Shown here: one piece after another, positions 11,501 to 24,666 of the stretch
How positions within the stretch are numbered: position 1 is the first letter of the stretch
Layout: each line of letters begins with the position of its first letter
Assembly (NCBI GenBank): GCA_030704615.1
Contig: CM060732.1
Location: 50,387,053 to 50,451,052, forward strand
Source: Takakia lepidozioides
Taxonomy: Eukaryota > Streptophyta > Takakiopsida > Takakiales > Takakiaceae
DNA: 64,000 nt
Reading direction: 5' to 3'
Made by a program: the position numbers and the translations under genes
The notes under the pieces: generated by a model
Databases searched by the model: none
Told to the model about the DNA's origin: nothing
Seen by the model: the letters and a program-made list of their open reading frames with translations, nothing else

Positions 11501-14500
11501 GGCTTTCTAGAGGGCATCTGGAATGCCCTAGCTGATTGTGTATATCAAGGTAAGTCTCAGTTACTGGAGTGAGCCCCTCACAAAGGTAGTGCCTATTCCC
11601 TATGTTCCCGCCCAAACTGGGTCTGGGGGTCTATGGCCACAAGGCTATGGCAATCAAATCCTTATGAGTAATTTTTTCTCTAAGCTTTTTGACCCTTGGG
11701 ACCGCTATTGATGTTGTAAATGTTTTTTTCTTTCTCTTTCTTCCTCTGATCCCTCAGGCCCTGCCTGTTGTAATGGCATTTGTATGTGCAGGGCACTCGG
11801 TCAAGGAGCACCAAACCTGGCAGTTTTTGCGAAGGCAAAGGCAAGGGCCTACAAAATCTTTCAAGTGATTGAGCACAAACCTACGATCAATGTTGAGGAT
11901 AAGACAGCCAAGCAGCTACCAGCAGTACAGGGCCATATCGAGTTCCAAAATGTGCAATTTAGCTATCCATCCAGGCCGGATGTGCTAATTTTTAGAGACT
12001 TCTCCCTGAGCATCCCTGCTGGCAAGACTGTGGCCATTGTTGGTGGCAGCGGCTCGGGCAAGAGTACTGTTGTGTCACTTATAGAGCGGTTCTATGACCC
12101 AAAATCAGGTAGGATCCTGAAGGAGGATGGAGGGAGAAGAGTCCAAGTAACATACTCCCTTATGTATGCAGAAATCTGGGAACATCTGTCTGAATGTGCC
12201 AGTGGAGTAGAGCAGGGATAGATGTACCGACGATACGGTGCCAGTCACCAGGGCATTTACTGTTTCCTTCTACCATTTCAAAATGTACATGAGATTGCCA
12301 CTCTCAGAAGAACCTACTTTCGGTGGTTGTGCAGGAGAGGTGCTGCTGGATGGACACAACATTAGATCGTTGCAGCTGAAATGGCTTCGGGGCCAAATTG
12401 GGTTAGTCAATCAGGAGCCGGCACTGTTTGCTACCAGCATCAGGGAGAACATTCTCTATGGCAAAGAAGGAGGAACAGATGAAGAGATAGAAAAGGCGTC
12501 AAAGGCAGCTAATGCCCACTCTTTTATTAGCAACCTTCCAGACGGCTACAACACGCAGGTTCTTCACTTCTGATAGTTACATGGAAGGTCGAGTTTTATT
12601 TGTATCTGTGAAACAAAGGCATTTCAACCTAACAAATGCACATGCCATAGATGCAACACCGAGTTTAGAGGGTATGAGATAGAGATCTCAGTGCTATTGG
12701 GGAGACGGTAGTTAGACTTACCTTGAAATCCCGTTTTCAAGCCCAACACGCGACCATGGGGTTTGAGAGGTGATACATTCATTGTCTGAATGTTTGCTAC
12801 TATGCACCCCGAGGCTGTAGTTGTGCCGTGGAGTGTCACCCCAGTAGTGTATTAGAGCACCTTAGACAGAAATTACTGTAGCAATTGCATGCACCTAATG
12901 ACACTTGAACTACCTGCAAGTGCTAATTTATGGGCTGGCATCAATATTGGCTCATCTCCACATTGCTCATCTTAAGCATGTAGCTCGAAAGCTGTGTGAG
13001 GAGTCTGACTGTTTCGATCAACTCACAGTGGTGACTGATCATGCGACAGGTGGGTGAGCGCGGTGTGCAAATGTCAGGTGGCCAAAAGCAACGGATAGCC
13101 ATTGCACGTGCAATTCTTAAGAACCCTACTATACTACTCCTCGATGAAGCTACCAGTGCACTTGATGCTAGCTCCGAACAGATTGTGCAGGAAGCTCTGG
13201 ATCGAGTAATGGTGGGGCGCACGACTGTGGTTGTTGCCCATAGGCTGTCTACCATACGGAATGCAGATGTGATTGCTGTTGTTCAGGAAGGTGCAATTGT
13301 GGAGATAGGAAAGCATGAGGAGCTCCTGGCCAAGTGGCAAGGAGGGGCATATTCCACACTTGTTCGGCTGCAGGAAATGGCCACATTAAATGAGAAGGAA
13401 CCAATTCTTTCCCGGGAGTCCTCTGGCAGGTGAGATGAAGATTTCTTTTTTGATTTCTTCATATCCACAAAGCTTCTCTCCTACTGTTTTGAGACTGAAG
13501 AACACTTTTCCCATTTCACTGTCCCCTCTACTATGACATCCGGGGTTGATACAACTGTCTGTGCGGAGACAGCCAATCCCTTGCCGAAATGTTTGGCAGT
13601 GTATCTTGACAAGTCTCTCCAGGTAATGGAATATCTTCATGTTGAATAGTTGCTGGGGCTGCCTCGGCTACACTGAATCGGGTGGGAAGCCTATCTTTGA
13701 ACAAAAAACAGATGCAGAGAGGAAAAGGAGATAGTTGTTGCTGACTGTGCGCCTGAATACCTACTCTCCATTTTCTGATACATTGTCGGGGATAATCTCA
13801 CCACAGACTGACTCTTTCAGGAACATCAAGAAAATGGTTCCTGCACCTCTGTTCACCAAGTTTGAAAATCTTGAGGCTGAGCCTAAAGCCCTGGCCCTGT
13901 TGGGACCTAATTCCTGGGCAGCTCACTTTCAGCAGGCCTTTCTAGAGGATATCTGGAAAGCCCGACCTATGCTCAGGCTCTCTTCCGCTTGTTCCATAAT
14001 CTCTTTGAGCTCCCCGCGGATGGTCATTGAGACTAGAGAATACTTTTTTCTTTTACTTTCCTCGCTACTATGCGATGCAGTGTCGATACAACCGTCTAAA
14101 TGTTGACAGCCAATTCCTTGCTGACTGGAAATTAGCAGCGGACCTGAGCGAGGCTCTTCAGGTAAGGCAATATCTTGATGTTGAATAGTTGCTTTGGGCG
14201 GCTTATTTATTGCCTTACTCTCTTCTTGTATTTTTTCTTTCTCTTGTCCAATATTTTCTTTGAGCTTTCCGGGATTTTATTAAGTGTCTTCCTTTCTCTC
14301 TGTGGCTCTATGGTTGCAGTGTCTGAAGCCAGAATAGTTAGTTGCCCGAATACTGTTGGATGAAAATGAAGTTAGAGGCATAAAACTTCCCTGAACTTTG
14401 TTTTGAGTCTGACCTGGGCGAGGACATTAAGGGTGATCTCAAGGGCCTACTTACCCTCGGCACTAGACTGGAATTTATACTACGGGTGGGAAGCCTACCT

Positions 14501-17500
14501 TACAATAAACAGGGGCAGAGAAGAAGAGGATATTTTAAATGTCGGCTGTGCGGGCAGCCTGAAGACAATATCCATTTTCTGATACATTGTAGGGGATATT
14601 CTCACCAGAGCTCTCTCCTGTTGTTGTTTGTTTTTTTCCTTTCTCTCCTAGTTTCATGCTTTCTCGAGATCCAGGGGAGACGTCATGTCTATTCCGAGAT
14701 AGCAAATCCCTCACAGATGTGCTCCACTTCTAGGATCAGATGCTTGGCAGCATCTGTGCACAAAGCATTAAATACTAAGAAATCCATTGATCAGTAGTTG
14801 CTGCGGGGCTGCTTGTTGGGGACCCCATCTCTTTCTTGATTCAGGCTTTCTTTCATCCATTGCTGGAGTGAGCCTCTCAGAAAGGTATAGTCTTTTCCAT
14901 TTTGTTGAGCCGGAACTGGGGGTGGGTCTATATTCTTATCCCTTATCTGTGGATGCTATACAGTATCAATTCATTTCATTTCTCTCAGAAATGAGCAACA
15001 CAAGGGAACCACTGAACCAGGGAAAGAATCCTACATGTGTTGTTCTAATGTGGCACATGGGCCTTGAGGGCTTCCTGCGGATGTAACACATTTCTTCTTA
15101 CTCTCTTCTGTCAATCTTTCCTGACAGGATCTCCAGGTCGAGCATGTCAAAATCAGGCAGGAAGCTGAGCCACAGTTTCAGATCAGATGTCTCAGAGTCA
15201 TCGATGAGAGAAATGGATATTTCAGAGCCTGTCCCCCGTGGATCCGTTCTACGGCTGTTCAAGATGAACTTGCCTGAATGGCCCTACGTGCTCATTGGTA
15301 CGGTTGGATCGTGCATAACGGGTGTCCTCAACCCAGGATTTGCACTTATTATAAGCCTGGTTTTGAGTGCTTACTACATTACAGATCATAGTAACATGGA
15401 GAAACAGATCAACAAGTATTCACTTGTATTTTGTGGGCTTGGGGCTGTCTCTTTTGTTGGCTACCTTGCCCAACACTATTCCTTTGGTGTCATGGGAGAG
15501 AACCTGGTGAAGCGCGTGCGCGAGCAGATGTTTGCAGGTAACGTTCACTACTGGTTTTCTATGATGGTGCTTGCATCTTTTTTATTGCAGCTAAGGAGCT
15601 CATTCATGAAACATGGGGGTGAATCTTTCAAGCACTAGACGTCTACATTGTTGTGTAGTGCCCAGTCCATAATTTATTTTTTAAATCCCTAAAACTTTAA
15701 CTCTAGAGGAAGTCCTAGTGGTCATGGTGCAAACATAGTAGGAAAGCAGAAAAGGGGAGCCTCCAACGACCTGTCACCAAGTAATATTCTAAATTGGATA
15801 CCCTCATTTATATAGGCCACAAGGCATCTCTGATATGCATAATGCATCGCCTTTCCCATGGATTGGCTGTTTCTAAATAGGCAATGATCCAGATTGAAGA
15901 CCATCATGGGCCCCAATGGCCCATGGGATGAAGTACACCACTTCATGCAAAATGTAGACGATGCCCAACAACCAGATACCTCATGCAGTTGGCTCCAAGG
16001 CATGTCATTTTCTCAAAACTGAAAACAAGAGGGAAGTTGAAAGTGAAGAACATTTCTTCTTTCACTGTCCTGTGTATTACAAGATCCGTGGGTGATCCTT
16101 GTCTATTCTCTGCATGAGGTGTTGACTAAGACAATCCCTTGAACAACAGTTGTTTTTGGCCTGCATGTAAGGGCGCCTCTCCTTGTTTCATACTTTCTCT
16201 ACCCATAAGCTCTTTGAGCTCTCCGGACATTAAAAAGTATCTTTAAGTACTTTACACAGAGCTACAACTCTCTATCATGGTGCAGTATAGCCGGTCATGG
16301 AATGTGATGAAGCATTCTGCCTACCTCTCGGGCAAGTCTTAGATGGGAGGGAACCCTGTATGTATGTCATGTTTGATCGTGTACCAGCAGCACTCCACCC
16401 CCCACCCAGGTGACCTCCATGGATATAGGGTCAATGTTGAGTCTGGATTGAGTAGAAATGTGATGGTGGCTTCCTTGAAGGCTGTTGGTTTATTTGTTTT
16501 TTCTAGTTTGCAGATATGCAATCTCTCACAGTGGATCAGCCATGCTTGGCAAGATACCTGCATGAGGCATGACTCTTAGACAATCCCTTGAACAATAGTT
16601 GCTTTTGGGTGCTTGTGGGGTCCCCTCTCTCTTTTTGGCCATAGACCTGGTGCCTAGTTTGGGTGAAACAAGAGGGATCAGACATTACCTTTGTGGGGGC
16701 TCACTCCAGTAGTGGACTGACCTTGATATAAACAAAAAGTTTGGGCATTCCAGATTTCCTGCAGAAAGTCCTTGACACAAGCATCAATCTGTTGTGTGTG
16801 AGCTGCCCAGCCATTAGACCCAACAGGGCCAGGGCTTTCAGGCTCAGCATCGAGAATTTGGAAGTTGGTAGACAGAGGTGTAGGGACTACATTCTTGATG
16901 GTGCTGTGGGTTGCTCTCTTGATAAGCATACCCAGGACATGTATTGCAAGACAGAGAAGAGAAAGAATAGACTATTCGTGTTCAAACTGGAAATGAACTC
17001 ACATGGAAACACAGGAGAGTCATAGCACATCACCATAGAGCCTTTTCAGGCACCATCACAAACCTGCATAGTTTCAGACCTCATTAGGGCAGTATGAAAG
17101 CACAACTCATATGTCAAACATGTAAACTCCATTACAGTTGCTTAGAGATGTACTTCTCAGTGAAAAAGTAGTAAGAAAAGCAGATTTGTAAGATCTACAA
17201 CTCTACTTATGAGGGAGGGAGGGTGGGTAGGGATAATTTGTACTCACCCAATTGGAACTGTCGATACCGACTTGGCAACTATTCACATGGTAACCACAAT
17301 GATGGGAGGGTGAGCTGAATGACTTAGTGACCCAGATCTGCCTCCAAACCAACCTTTTCCGCGTGGCAATCAGATGCACACTAGGTAGGCCCTTCTCACA
17401 AACAGATCTGCCTCCTCACTGTCTTGACTTAGAGCGCAAATATGAGTTAAGGAAAAAGAGAGAGAATGTACTCATAAGTTTGCTGTAGCCTTGTGGCCAT

Positions 17501-20500
17501 TGACCCCGCGCTCAGTTTGAGTGGAACACAAAGGGACAGTAACTACCTTTGTCAGGGGCTGACACTGGTAGATGACTTACCTTGGAACAGACAGTTGATC
17601 CAAGTTTTCCAGATATCCTCTAGAAAACCCTTTACTATCAATCTGCTGTGTGTGGTTTGCCCAATAACTAGGCCCCAAAATGGCCTGGGATTTGGCTCAG
17701 CCTCGAGACTTTCAAAGTTGGTAAACTGAGGTACAGGCACAATTCCCTTGATGGATTTGAAGAGGACATCTCTCTGGTGAGAGTACCCAGGACAATGAAT
17801 CAGAAAGTGAACATTGTCTTCAGGTTGCCCACACAACGGGCATTTGCAATCCCCCTTTCCTCTCTGCTTCTGTTTGCTGTTCAAAGGTTCCCACCCTCAG
17901 TTTAAATTTCAGTCTAGTGCTGAGTGGATAAACCCTTGAGGTCATCCATGATGGCGTCTCCCATGTCGCAGACTGGAAACAAGTTCAGGGAAGTTCTCTG
18001 CCTACTTCATGTTCATCAGACAACTTCCTGGCAACAGACATGGCTTGGGACACTACAGTCTCTAAGTCAGATTTATCCAGCAGGTCAAGGCTTGCGGACT
18101 TAGATTCAGATTCTTGAGAGTCTCTTCTACTCTCTTCCGCCAGGACTTAGCCTGTTTGAGTTTATTTCACTGTATAGCTTGTCCCAGTATAATTTCTTCT
18201 GAGGCCGTACAAGCTGATTGATAGTACCTGGTAGTACCTAGCCCACAATTCTTTGTTGGCTTTCAAGCACACTTTATAGAGGACTCGTCTCTCGGCTATC
18301 TTGAGTTTGATTTCATTGGTCTACCAATTAACAGCTCTACCGCAGACAATTACTTTCCTCCCTATGATCTTGTTGGCCACAGAGGAGACGAAACTCTCCC
18401 AAGAATCCAATGCTCTTTCGACTTAATTTTTGCATTGCCAGAGCAAGACTGAAGATCTTGGAGTGAATGGACAAAGTGAGGCAGAGCCTCTTGCAAGGCC
18501 TAGATATAATCAGACTTGACCTCTTCATTTTGGAGTTTTTCTTTGTGCCACTTCCGAATCAAACGTTTCACAGATCTCTTGGTGTTGGGAAAACACTTTC
18601 TAATCTCAGTCCAAACCAGGAAGTGGTCAGAGGTACCAATATCAGTTCTGTCGATCAACACATTGGCACTCTGGGGAAACAAATTCTTGTCCACTATGAT
18701 ATAATCCACAATGGATTGTTCCCCAGCTTGGGCTGTCTCACGGGGCCACTGCACTTGGTCTCCTTTTGACCTATTCAAGGTCAAAAGCTGAAGTTCTTCT
18801 AGACAGTTTATTAACCGTCTTCCATTAGAATTCAGCTTGTCCTCACCAAAAGGCCCAATGGTATCATCCTGATGAAGGCCTTTGCCCACCCGGCCATTTA
18901 AGTCACCCAGTAAGACCACCTGACCTTTGGCGAGTAACTTAGCACAGTCTAGCTTTCGAAGGCTTTGTCTGCGTCTGCACTAAGGGTCCCCTCTGTGGGC
19001 ATGTAAACACAACCCACATTAGGTCCTTCATACTCACACCGCCCTTCAAATTCAGTTTCAGCTGGATACTGTGCTTGTACTGCAGACCCTTGTTGATAAT
19101 TTCACAATTGTCACACAAGAAATCATGGACAAAGAAGCCAGCACCTCTCTGACCAGGCTTGGCAGAGGTTGCCTTAAGTGCACACATCTTGCCGAACCAA
19201 TAATACCCTTTGATGTGTCCAACCAGTTTGTCCGAGGTTCCCATGTCTCTTGCCCTGCACAGATATGAATACCATTTGCCTGAAGAACTTGTCCCTTTCC
19301 AAATTTGTTCCTTTGGTTAGTCAGCCTTGAGAAGTTGAAAGTAGCCGCAAGCCAGCCCTTTGCATATGGATTGTTTGCTGTCTAGGTAGCCTATGGTTGC
19401 TCTTGCACCGCCAACCCTTCTGCAAAGGGGTTACCCCGAATGTAGATCTTGCTCGTCTCGTGTAAACTTTAAGGATTGGCAAACCATTCAGAGTACCATA
19501 TCCTTCAGTCAATGCTCAGGCTCAGCACACTTAGAGCCAGCTCGTCTGTCTGGCTGCTTGGTACCAACCTCATCCAGGGCTTCAAACCAGTTAGAAACTT
19601 TCAAGTTGAAGTCCCCACCCTTGGTTGTCTTCCTAGAGCGCCTCATCGAATCACCAATGTCTAATACCGCTCTCCAGTCAGTCTTTCTTTGAGCTTGATT
19701 TGATGCGAGACTCTATTTGTAGCAGGTTTAGATACTGCAACCTTCAAAGTACCTGTTATCAAGTCTCGAGATGGAGCCATTAGCCACATAATCCAAGCCT
19801 AGGCTGGAGCAGGTAGTTTTAAAAGACACAGTCCATCCTGGGATTCACCTCCAAAACTACACATGAAGCCCTAGATTTTCTTAAATAACCAATTCCCAGG
19901 AATCATCCTGGGGAGTGTTGTTATCGACAATGGTATGGTGTAATATTTGATTTCGCATGCTATAAGTTTAAGCACAAGGACCAACCCTAGCCCAAGTGCC
20001 AAGCATGCTAGACAGAGCATACAACTGCCCATACTGGGTGGAGGGGCTGCTCCCAAGCTGTAGGGGTCCGCCTTCAGAGATCATACTCCAGGGACCTGCA
20101 GGCAACGGCCTGCATAGGTATATTCTAAAGATGGAAAGGCCCCAAACTCTCTCCAACAGACATTTATCTACTCCCATATCAAGTCCAGCCAATGGTAATG
20201 TGCTTCCTAGAGGACAGGGAGAGGGAAAAAGAGAGGGAATGTACTCATAAGACGTTTTTTGCTGTAGCCTTGTGGCCATTGACCCCGCCCTCAGTTCGAG
20301 CGGAATGGAAGAAGAGAGAGAGAGAGAGAATTTACTTATCGGACTTTATTTGCAGTAGCTTAGAGAATGTACTCATAAGACGTTGTTTGCCGTAGCCTGC
20401 AGTAGCTTAGAGAGAGAAATAGAGAGAGAGTGTAGCTCTTGTTGAACTTTTCTCTGTTGGTGTTTGAGGTAGATGCACTCACCTCAGATGTGTGCATTTT

Positions 20501-22857
20501 GTAGGTATCCTGCGAAATGAGGTGGGCTGGTTTGATTTAGATGAGAACAACAGTGGGCAGGTGACATCTCGCCTAGCATCTAATGCAACAACTGTCCGGG
20601 GTGCACTTGGGGACCGTCTATCCTTGATGGTCCAAAACTTTACGTTGCTGCTGACTACGGTTCTGATAGCATTGATTGTACAGTGGCGTATGGCCCTTGT
20701 TATGTTGGCCACCTTACCGCTGCTTATTGGTGCCACTATTGGGCAGGTAAAACTGTCTTCCTTGCCCTATCTCATGCTTAGTCTGGTTGATGTCTTACCA
20801 ACCTTCCTTTTTCTGGAGCTTGATCCATTGCAGTGAATGCTTTCCCTCGCTGTGTGTGTTGCAGCAAATGTTCTTAAAAGGGTTTTCGGGAGACATATCC
20901 AAGGCGCATGCGAGAGCAAGCATGGTGGCTGGGGAGGCAGTAAGCAACATCCGGACAGTGGCATCCTTCAACGCTGAGGAAAAAGTACTTGGGCTCTTTA
21001 CCCGCGAGATGGAGGGCCCCATGGAAAAAAACTTCTTGCGAGGCCAGGTACTAAGTGATTTACGTTTGTCAAATTTGTCATTTTAATTGAAAAAAAGCTT
21101 TCTCTCTCTTATTCTTGGGTTCTGGTTTTGTTTCCTCTCTCATGTTTTTTTCTTCCATTCTGTCCCATAAGCTCTGTGAGCTTTCCGCGGACGTTATAAA
21201 TCACCATTTCATTTCATTTCATTTCTCTCATATTTTTGGTCCAAACCTTTCAGCTTTGAAAAGTGCCTGGCAGGAACCTTCATGAGGCACTTCGTCTTGG
21301 GCATGGCTTGATGTTTCTGAAGTTGTTTCTTGTTGTTGCACATTGTCCCATGTGGTGTGAGGGACCCCTGTGTTTCTCTGTTTCTATCTCTTGTGTTTGG
21401 CTGGATATTTGCCAATCTTTTCAATGATGTATGTATGAATAAGTTGTTGGGAATTGAAGGACCACCAAACTGGTACAAAGTCTGTATTAGACCATCGAGA
21501 AAAGTAACCAGCAAAAACCTCTCTGAGAACTGATTTTGTGGACCAGGTGGCAGGTCTCGGCTTCGGGTTCTCTCAGCTAGCTTTGTACGGAGCCTACGGG
21601 TTAGGTCTATGGTATGGGGGCCAGTTGGTGAAGGATAACTTGACACATTTTGCTAATGTCATCAAAGTCTTTATGGTTGTCATTGTATCTGCCTTTGCCA
21701 TTGCTGAGACGCTTGCTCTGGCCCCTGACATAGCGAAAGCAGGCCAAGCCGTCGGTGGAGTTTTTGAAGTGCTCGACCGCGACACAAGGATAGATCCAAA
21801 TGACCTAGAGGCTGAGATGGTACAATCTATCAAGGGGGATATTGAACTGAGAAAAGTTGAGTTTAGCTACCCCTCTCGCCCAGAACTCTCCATTTTCACA
21901 GACTTCAATCTGAGGGTACAGGCTGGAAAAAGCCTAGCACTCGTAGGGTCAAGTGGGTCAGGAAAGAGCTCAGTGATTTCCCTGATTGAGAGGTTCTATG
22001 ATCCCACGTCTGGCCGGGTGATGATCGATGGGAAAGACATCAGAAAAGTGAATCTGAAAAGTCTTCGGCGACACATTGGCCTTGTGCAGCAGGAACCTGC
22101 CTTGTTTGCCACCAGCATTTATGATAACATTCTCTATGGTAGAGAGGGGGCATCTGAGTCTGAGATTATTGAGGCAGCCAAATCAGCTAATGCTCACAAC
22201 TTTGTTAGTGCCCTGCCTGACGGCTACAAAACTCAGGTTGGGGAAAGGGGGCTCCAACTCTCTGGTGGCCAGAAACAGCGGGTGGCTATTGCTCGGGCAG
22301 TCTTGAAGAATCCAGCAATATTGCTGCTGGATGAGGCCACCAGTGCGCTCGATGCCGAGTCGGAGCAGATTGTGCAGGAGGCCTTGGACAGGCTAATGCA
22401 GGTATAGTGTTGTCTGACAAGGGTTCGCATTTCTGTGGGGCAGTTGTGATATAATGTACATCAGGGTAGTGGGGCGAGACTCTCTCACAAATAATTCCCA
22501 CTTTTTCCCTTGTGCTTAACCTTTGTTCTGATATTCCACAACAGGTGACGCCATTGTCTGTAGGTTTATGGGAAGGAAACTTCATAACTTCAAGATGTAT
22601 AAGAGAGTTAGGATCTGATTTGGGGTTGGTACACGTTTTTGGAATTTTGCTACTGAATTGCAGGTCCTCTTGTGTGATTGCAGCGGCGCACATCATTGAT
22701 AGTAGCACACAGACTCTCGACTATTCGCAATGCTAATAGCATAGCCTTGATCCAGGATGGTGCCATCATTGAACAAGGCACACATCAGGAGCTTGTTAGT
22801 AAACCCAATGGTGCATATTCTCGCCTGATCAGCTTGCAACAGCAGAGCAAATTCTGA
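7685..22857 (+). CDS. Full-size ABCB (P-glycoprotein) transporter, ABCB19/ABCB1-like, 13 exons
   Basis: Thirteen exons with GT/AG borders join in frame: 7685-8068, 8270-8324, 8876-9051, 9900-10100, 10311-10570, 11792-12108, 12335-12558, 13050-13429, 15128-15537, 20505-20746, 20865-21047, 21547-22401 and 22684-22857. They give 3861 nt, or 1286 aa, the normal length of a full ABCB (TMD-NBD-TMD-NBD). Walker A is GGSGSGKST near residue 443 and GSSGSGKSS near 1078. Signatures are MSGGQKQR (about 547) and LSGGQKQR (about 1182). Both Walker B motifs read [12 protein letters not shown], each followed by VAHRLSTIR. Phrases such as [16 protein letters not shown] and [10 protein letters not shown] are closest, from memory, to plant ABCB19/ABCB1, plasma-membrane auxin (and brassinosteroid) exporters; substrate assignment is inference. 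All motifs are intact and no stop interrupts the exons. Introns range from 118 bp to about 5 kb and hold LINE-like debris. Confidence 0.93.
8467..8500. repeat. (TC)n microsatellite in ABCB intron 2
   Basis: An uninterrupted tc run of about 15 units. Confidence 0.9.
9240..9800 (-). mobile_element. LINE-like 3' fragment in ABCB intron 3
   Basis: The minus strand encodes a damaged zinc-knuckle stretch, [15 protein letters not shown], as in the C-terminal zinc finger after LINE reverse transcriptases. The flank near 9303-9370 (gagagaatgcactc, then tggctgtagacctg) recurs beside other fragments of the family. Confidence 0.72.
10845..11180 (+). repeat. LINE-like tail pieces with an AAGCTC/GAGCTT hairpin, ABCB intron 5
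   Basis: The motif cataagctcttcgagctt at 10915-10931 can form a short hairpin and is followed by a T/TTCATTT-rich tail. Degenerate copies occur at about 11099, 14006, 14250, 16206 and 21168, always within ABCB introns. Probably the 3' UTR end of the LINE-like family found here. Confidence 0.6.
11220..11740 (+). mobile_element. LINE-like 3' fragment in ABCB intron 5
   Basis: Encodes a broken version of the [12 protein letters not shown] zinc-finger tail followed by [13 protein letters not shown]. Its downstream part (ggccacaaggctatgg, then cttatgagta) matches the other copies in inverse orientation. Confidence 0.72.
13680..14300 (+). mobile_element. Two overlapping LINE-like fragments in ABCB intron 8
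   Basis: 13740-13960 reads [13 protein letters not shown] and [13 protein letters not shown], paralogous to the other tails. 13470-13660 and 14026-14200 are diverged copies of one another (caaccgtct, gacagccaattcct, gatgttgaatagttgct). Confidence 0.65.
14390..14960 (+). mobile_element. LINE-like fragment with zinc finger in ABCB intron 8
   Basis: An open stretch encodes [23 protein letters not shown] and [17 protein letters not shown], the CxxC...HxxxxC knuckle typical of LINE C-termini (zf-RVT type). It is interrupted further on, and no reverse transcriptase is attached. Confidence 0.75.
16640..16960 (-). mobile_element. LINE-like 3' fragment in ABCB intron 9
   Basis: Minus-strand protein similarity to the other copies: [15 protein letters not shown], then [19 protein letters not shown]. 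Confidence 0.7.
17440..19700 (-). mobile_element. LINE-like element with endonuclease and zinc finger but no RT, ABCB intron 9
   Basis: Minus strand. The region 19244-18500 encodes an apurinic-type (EEP) endonuclease of LINEs in two frames: [34 protein letters not shown] and TSDHFLVW, which carry the catalytic Asp/Asn and the SDH motif. After about 600 bases of diverged linker comes the zinc finger [19 protein letters not shown] at 17870-17810. The span is too short for a reverse transcriptase, and no RT motif is seen. Stops and frameshifts show decay. It makes up nearly half of the longest ABCB intron (15538-20504). Confidence 0.78.
20215..20430 (-). repeat. LINE-like 3' UTR pieces and (GA)n in ABCB intron 9
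   Basis: Two copies of gagaatgtactcataagacg with gtagcc, the same sequence found near 17460 and 9305, with a GA microsatellite at about 20308-20330. Confidence 0.6.
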
Positions 22858-24480
22858 GGTCAAATAGATTGGTTGAAGCTTTTGGGTAGCGTGGTGTCAC
22901 TGAATAGGACATTAGTTGAGTTTTGTTCCTAGTATGATTATCTCCAAAATGTGTAGTTGCCCTGGTATCGTCAGTTTCTCTTTGGCTTATGTGTATTGAT
23001 GCTGCTCCATATATATCATATATCCCTGGGGGATACAATCCCCCTGAAGTTGCTGTTATAGTCAGAAAAGGGAATATGATTATGCTTTTTGGACATTACA
23101 ATAAGAGAGATGACCCTGCAGACATGTAAGCTGAAACCGAAATGGACCCTAACTCAGCTCATTGCAGACTACTATATGTTTTGCAAGCAATCACAAATGC
23201 GCGTGTATCATTATGGCCTGAAACTCTCAGTGTTTTCACTATTATGTCTCTGTCACAACTACTCTGTAGTTATGTGTGCCTAGACAGTCTGACTGTTTAC
23301 AGCATTTATTGACCTCTATCTCTCTCTTACAAAGTCTCTGGGGAAATATTGTCATTATTGTAATGATCATGAAGATTCTAATATAAATTTACAATTACAT
23401 TTCAGAGTTCCTCTCCTGTCCTTTAAAAACTTCCATTACTTTGCCTTTTATAGTGCCTCCTCAAAACCACTATCTCAGGCAACTCTAACATGAAGTGTTG
23501 TGTCTCTTCACACCCTTGTCCCTGAACACTATATCCCATAAAAGCCGGGCATTGAATATCTCTCCGGGCACTGAACCTGAGCGCAATATACAGCGCACTG
23601 AACTCCCTGAATACAAGTCAACGGTGCGTGTCAGCAGCTTGGCAGCACCTCCTGCCAATGGGAGCCGAGCTGCGCGGGGATACCGTGGGTGATTCAGGGG
23701 CAAGGGTGTGCGCGAGGAGGGGCTGCCTCACCAGAGACCCAATAGGCCCTGAATGGATCACTTTAATTTTGGCGTTATAGAAAAGACGTTACAGGGAGTC
23801 TTTCGGGCTAGAGGGTGGGGATGCTCTTACGAGGCTGCCCTTCATCCCCGAACTCAGCTTTCAACCTTAGCTCTCCATCTTGTGAAATATGAACTCCAAC
23901 ACCCCTAAAGGACGAGCCCGTTTTTGGTGGGCCCATTCCAAAATGGAACATGCCCTCATGTTTGAGGGCATATATGACATATGACAAACATCCAGGGGGA
24001 TGAACCGAATGAAAATAATCCTACTTCAGGAACCTATTGTAACAATTTCAGTTGATTTCACCGTGTCATGAAGATTATAACGAAAATGCAAGCTGTAAAT
24101 GTTTATTGTGTTGGAGTGAAAAAATGGTTTGACCAAGCAATTGGCCTGGCAAAATGAATTTTCATTGATATAGCATACCCAGATTCTAATTGCCTGGCAT
24201 GTACAGCACCTTGGGCCAGAATTCCAAAACCAAATTCCAAAACCACATGAAGGTTTCTTTTTATGGGAATATAGGTGGGTCAAAAAGACTATCCATTACA
24301 ATTGACCCCAAATCTGCCTCAAATATGTCCAAATTTTCATCACAATGTGAATTCCTCTGATCATATTGTTCCTTGCATGTAAACTCACTACCATAAAAAA
24401 TTTGGAAGCATCCTAACCTATCTACATGCATAGATGAATTTTCTAACCTATCTACATGCAAAATGAATTTTCATGGTACA
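22858..24480. other. 3' flank of ABCB, no further gene seen
   Basis: It contains the presumed 3' UTR. Short ORFs here show no recognisable motif. A 20-base phrase, ctaacctatctacatgca, is duplicated at about 24413 and 24443, and aaaatgaattttcat recurs near 24152 and 24460. Confidence 0.5.
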
Positions 24481-24666
24481 GGCCACCCATATCCTGCCAC
24501 GTCGGTAGGTCAAAGCTACTGGAGGGCCCTGAATTGGGTAACTATGCACACTAAAAAAATTACTGACGGCAGTGCTTTTATTATCTTAGGGTTGCCATAA
24601 AGACAGGCAGGTGCATGACGTCACGACGCACAACTTTCAGTCAGAAAGTTTCCCGATGTCATCCAA

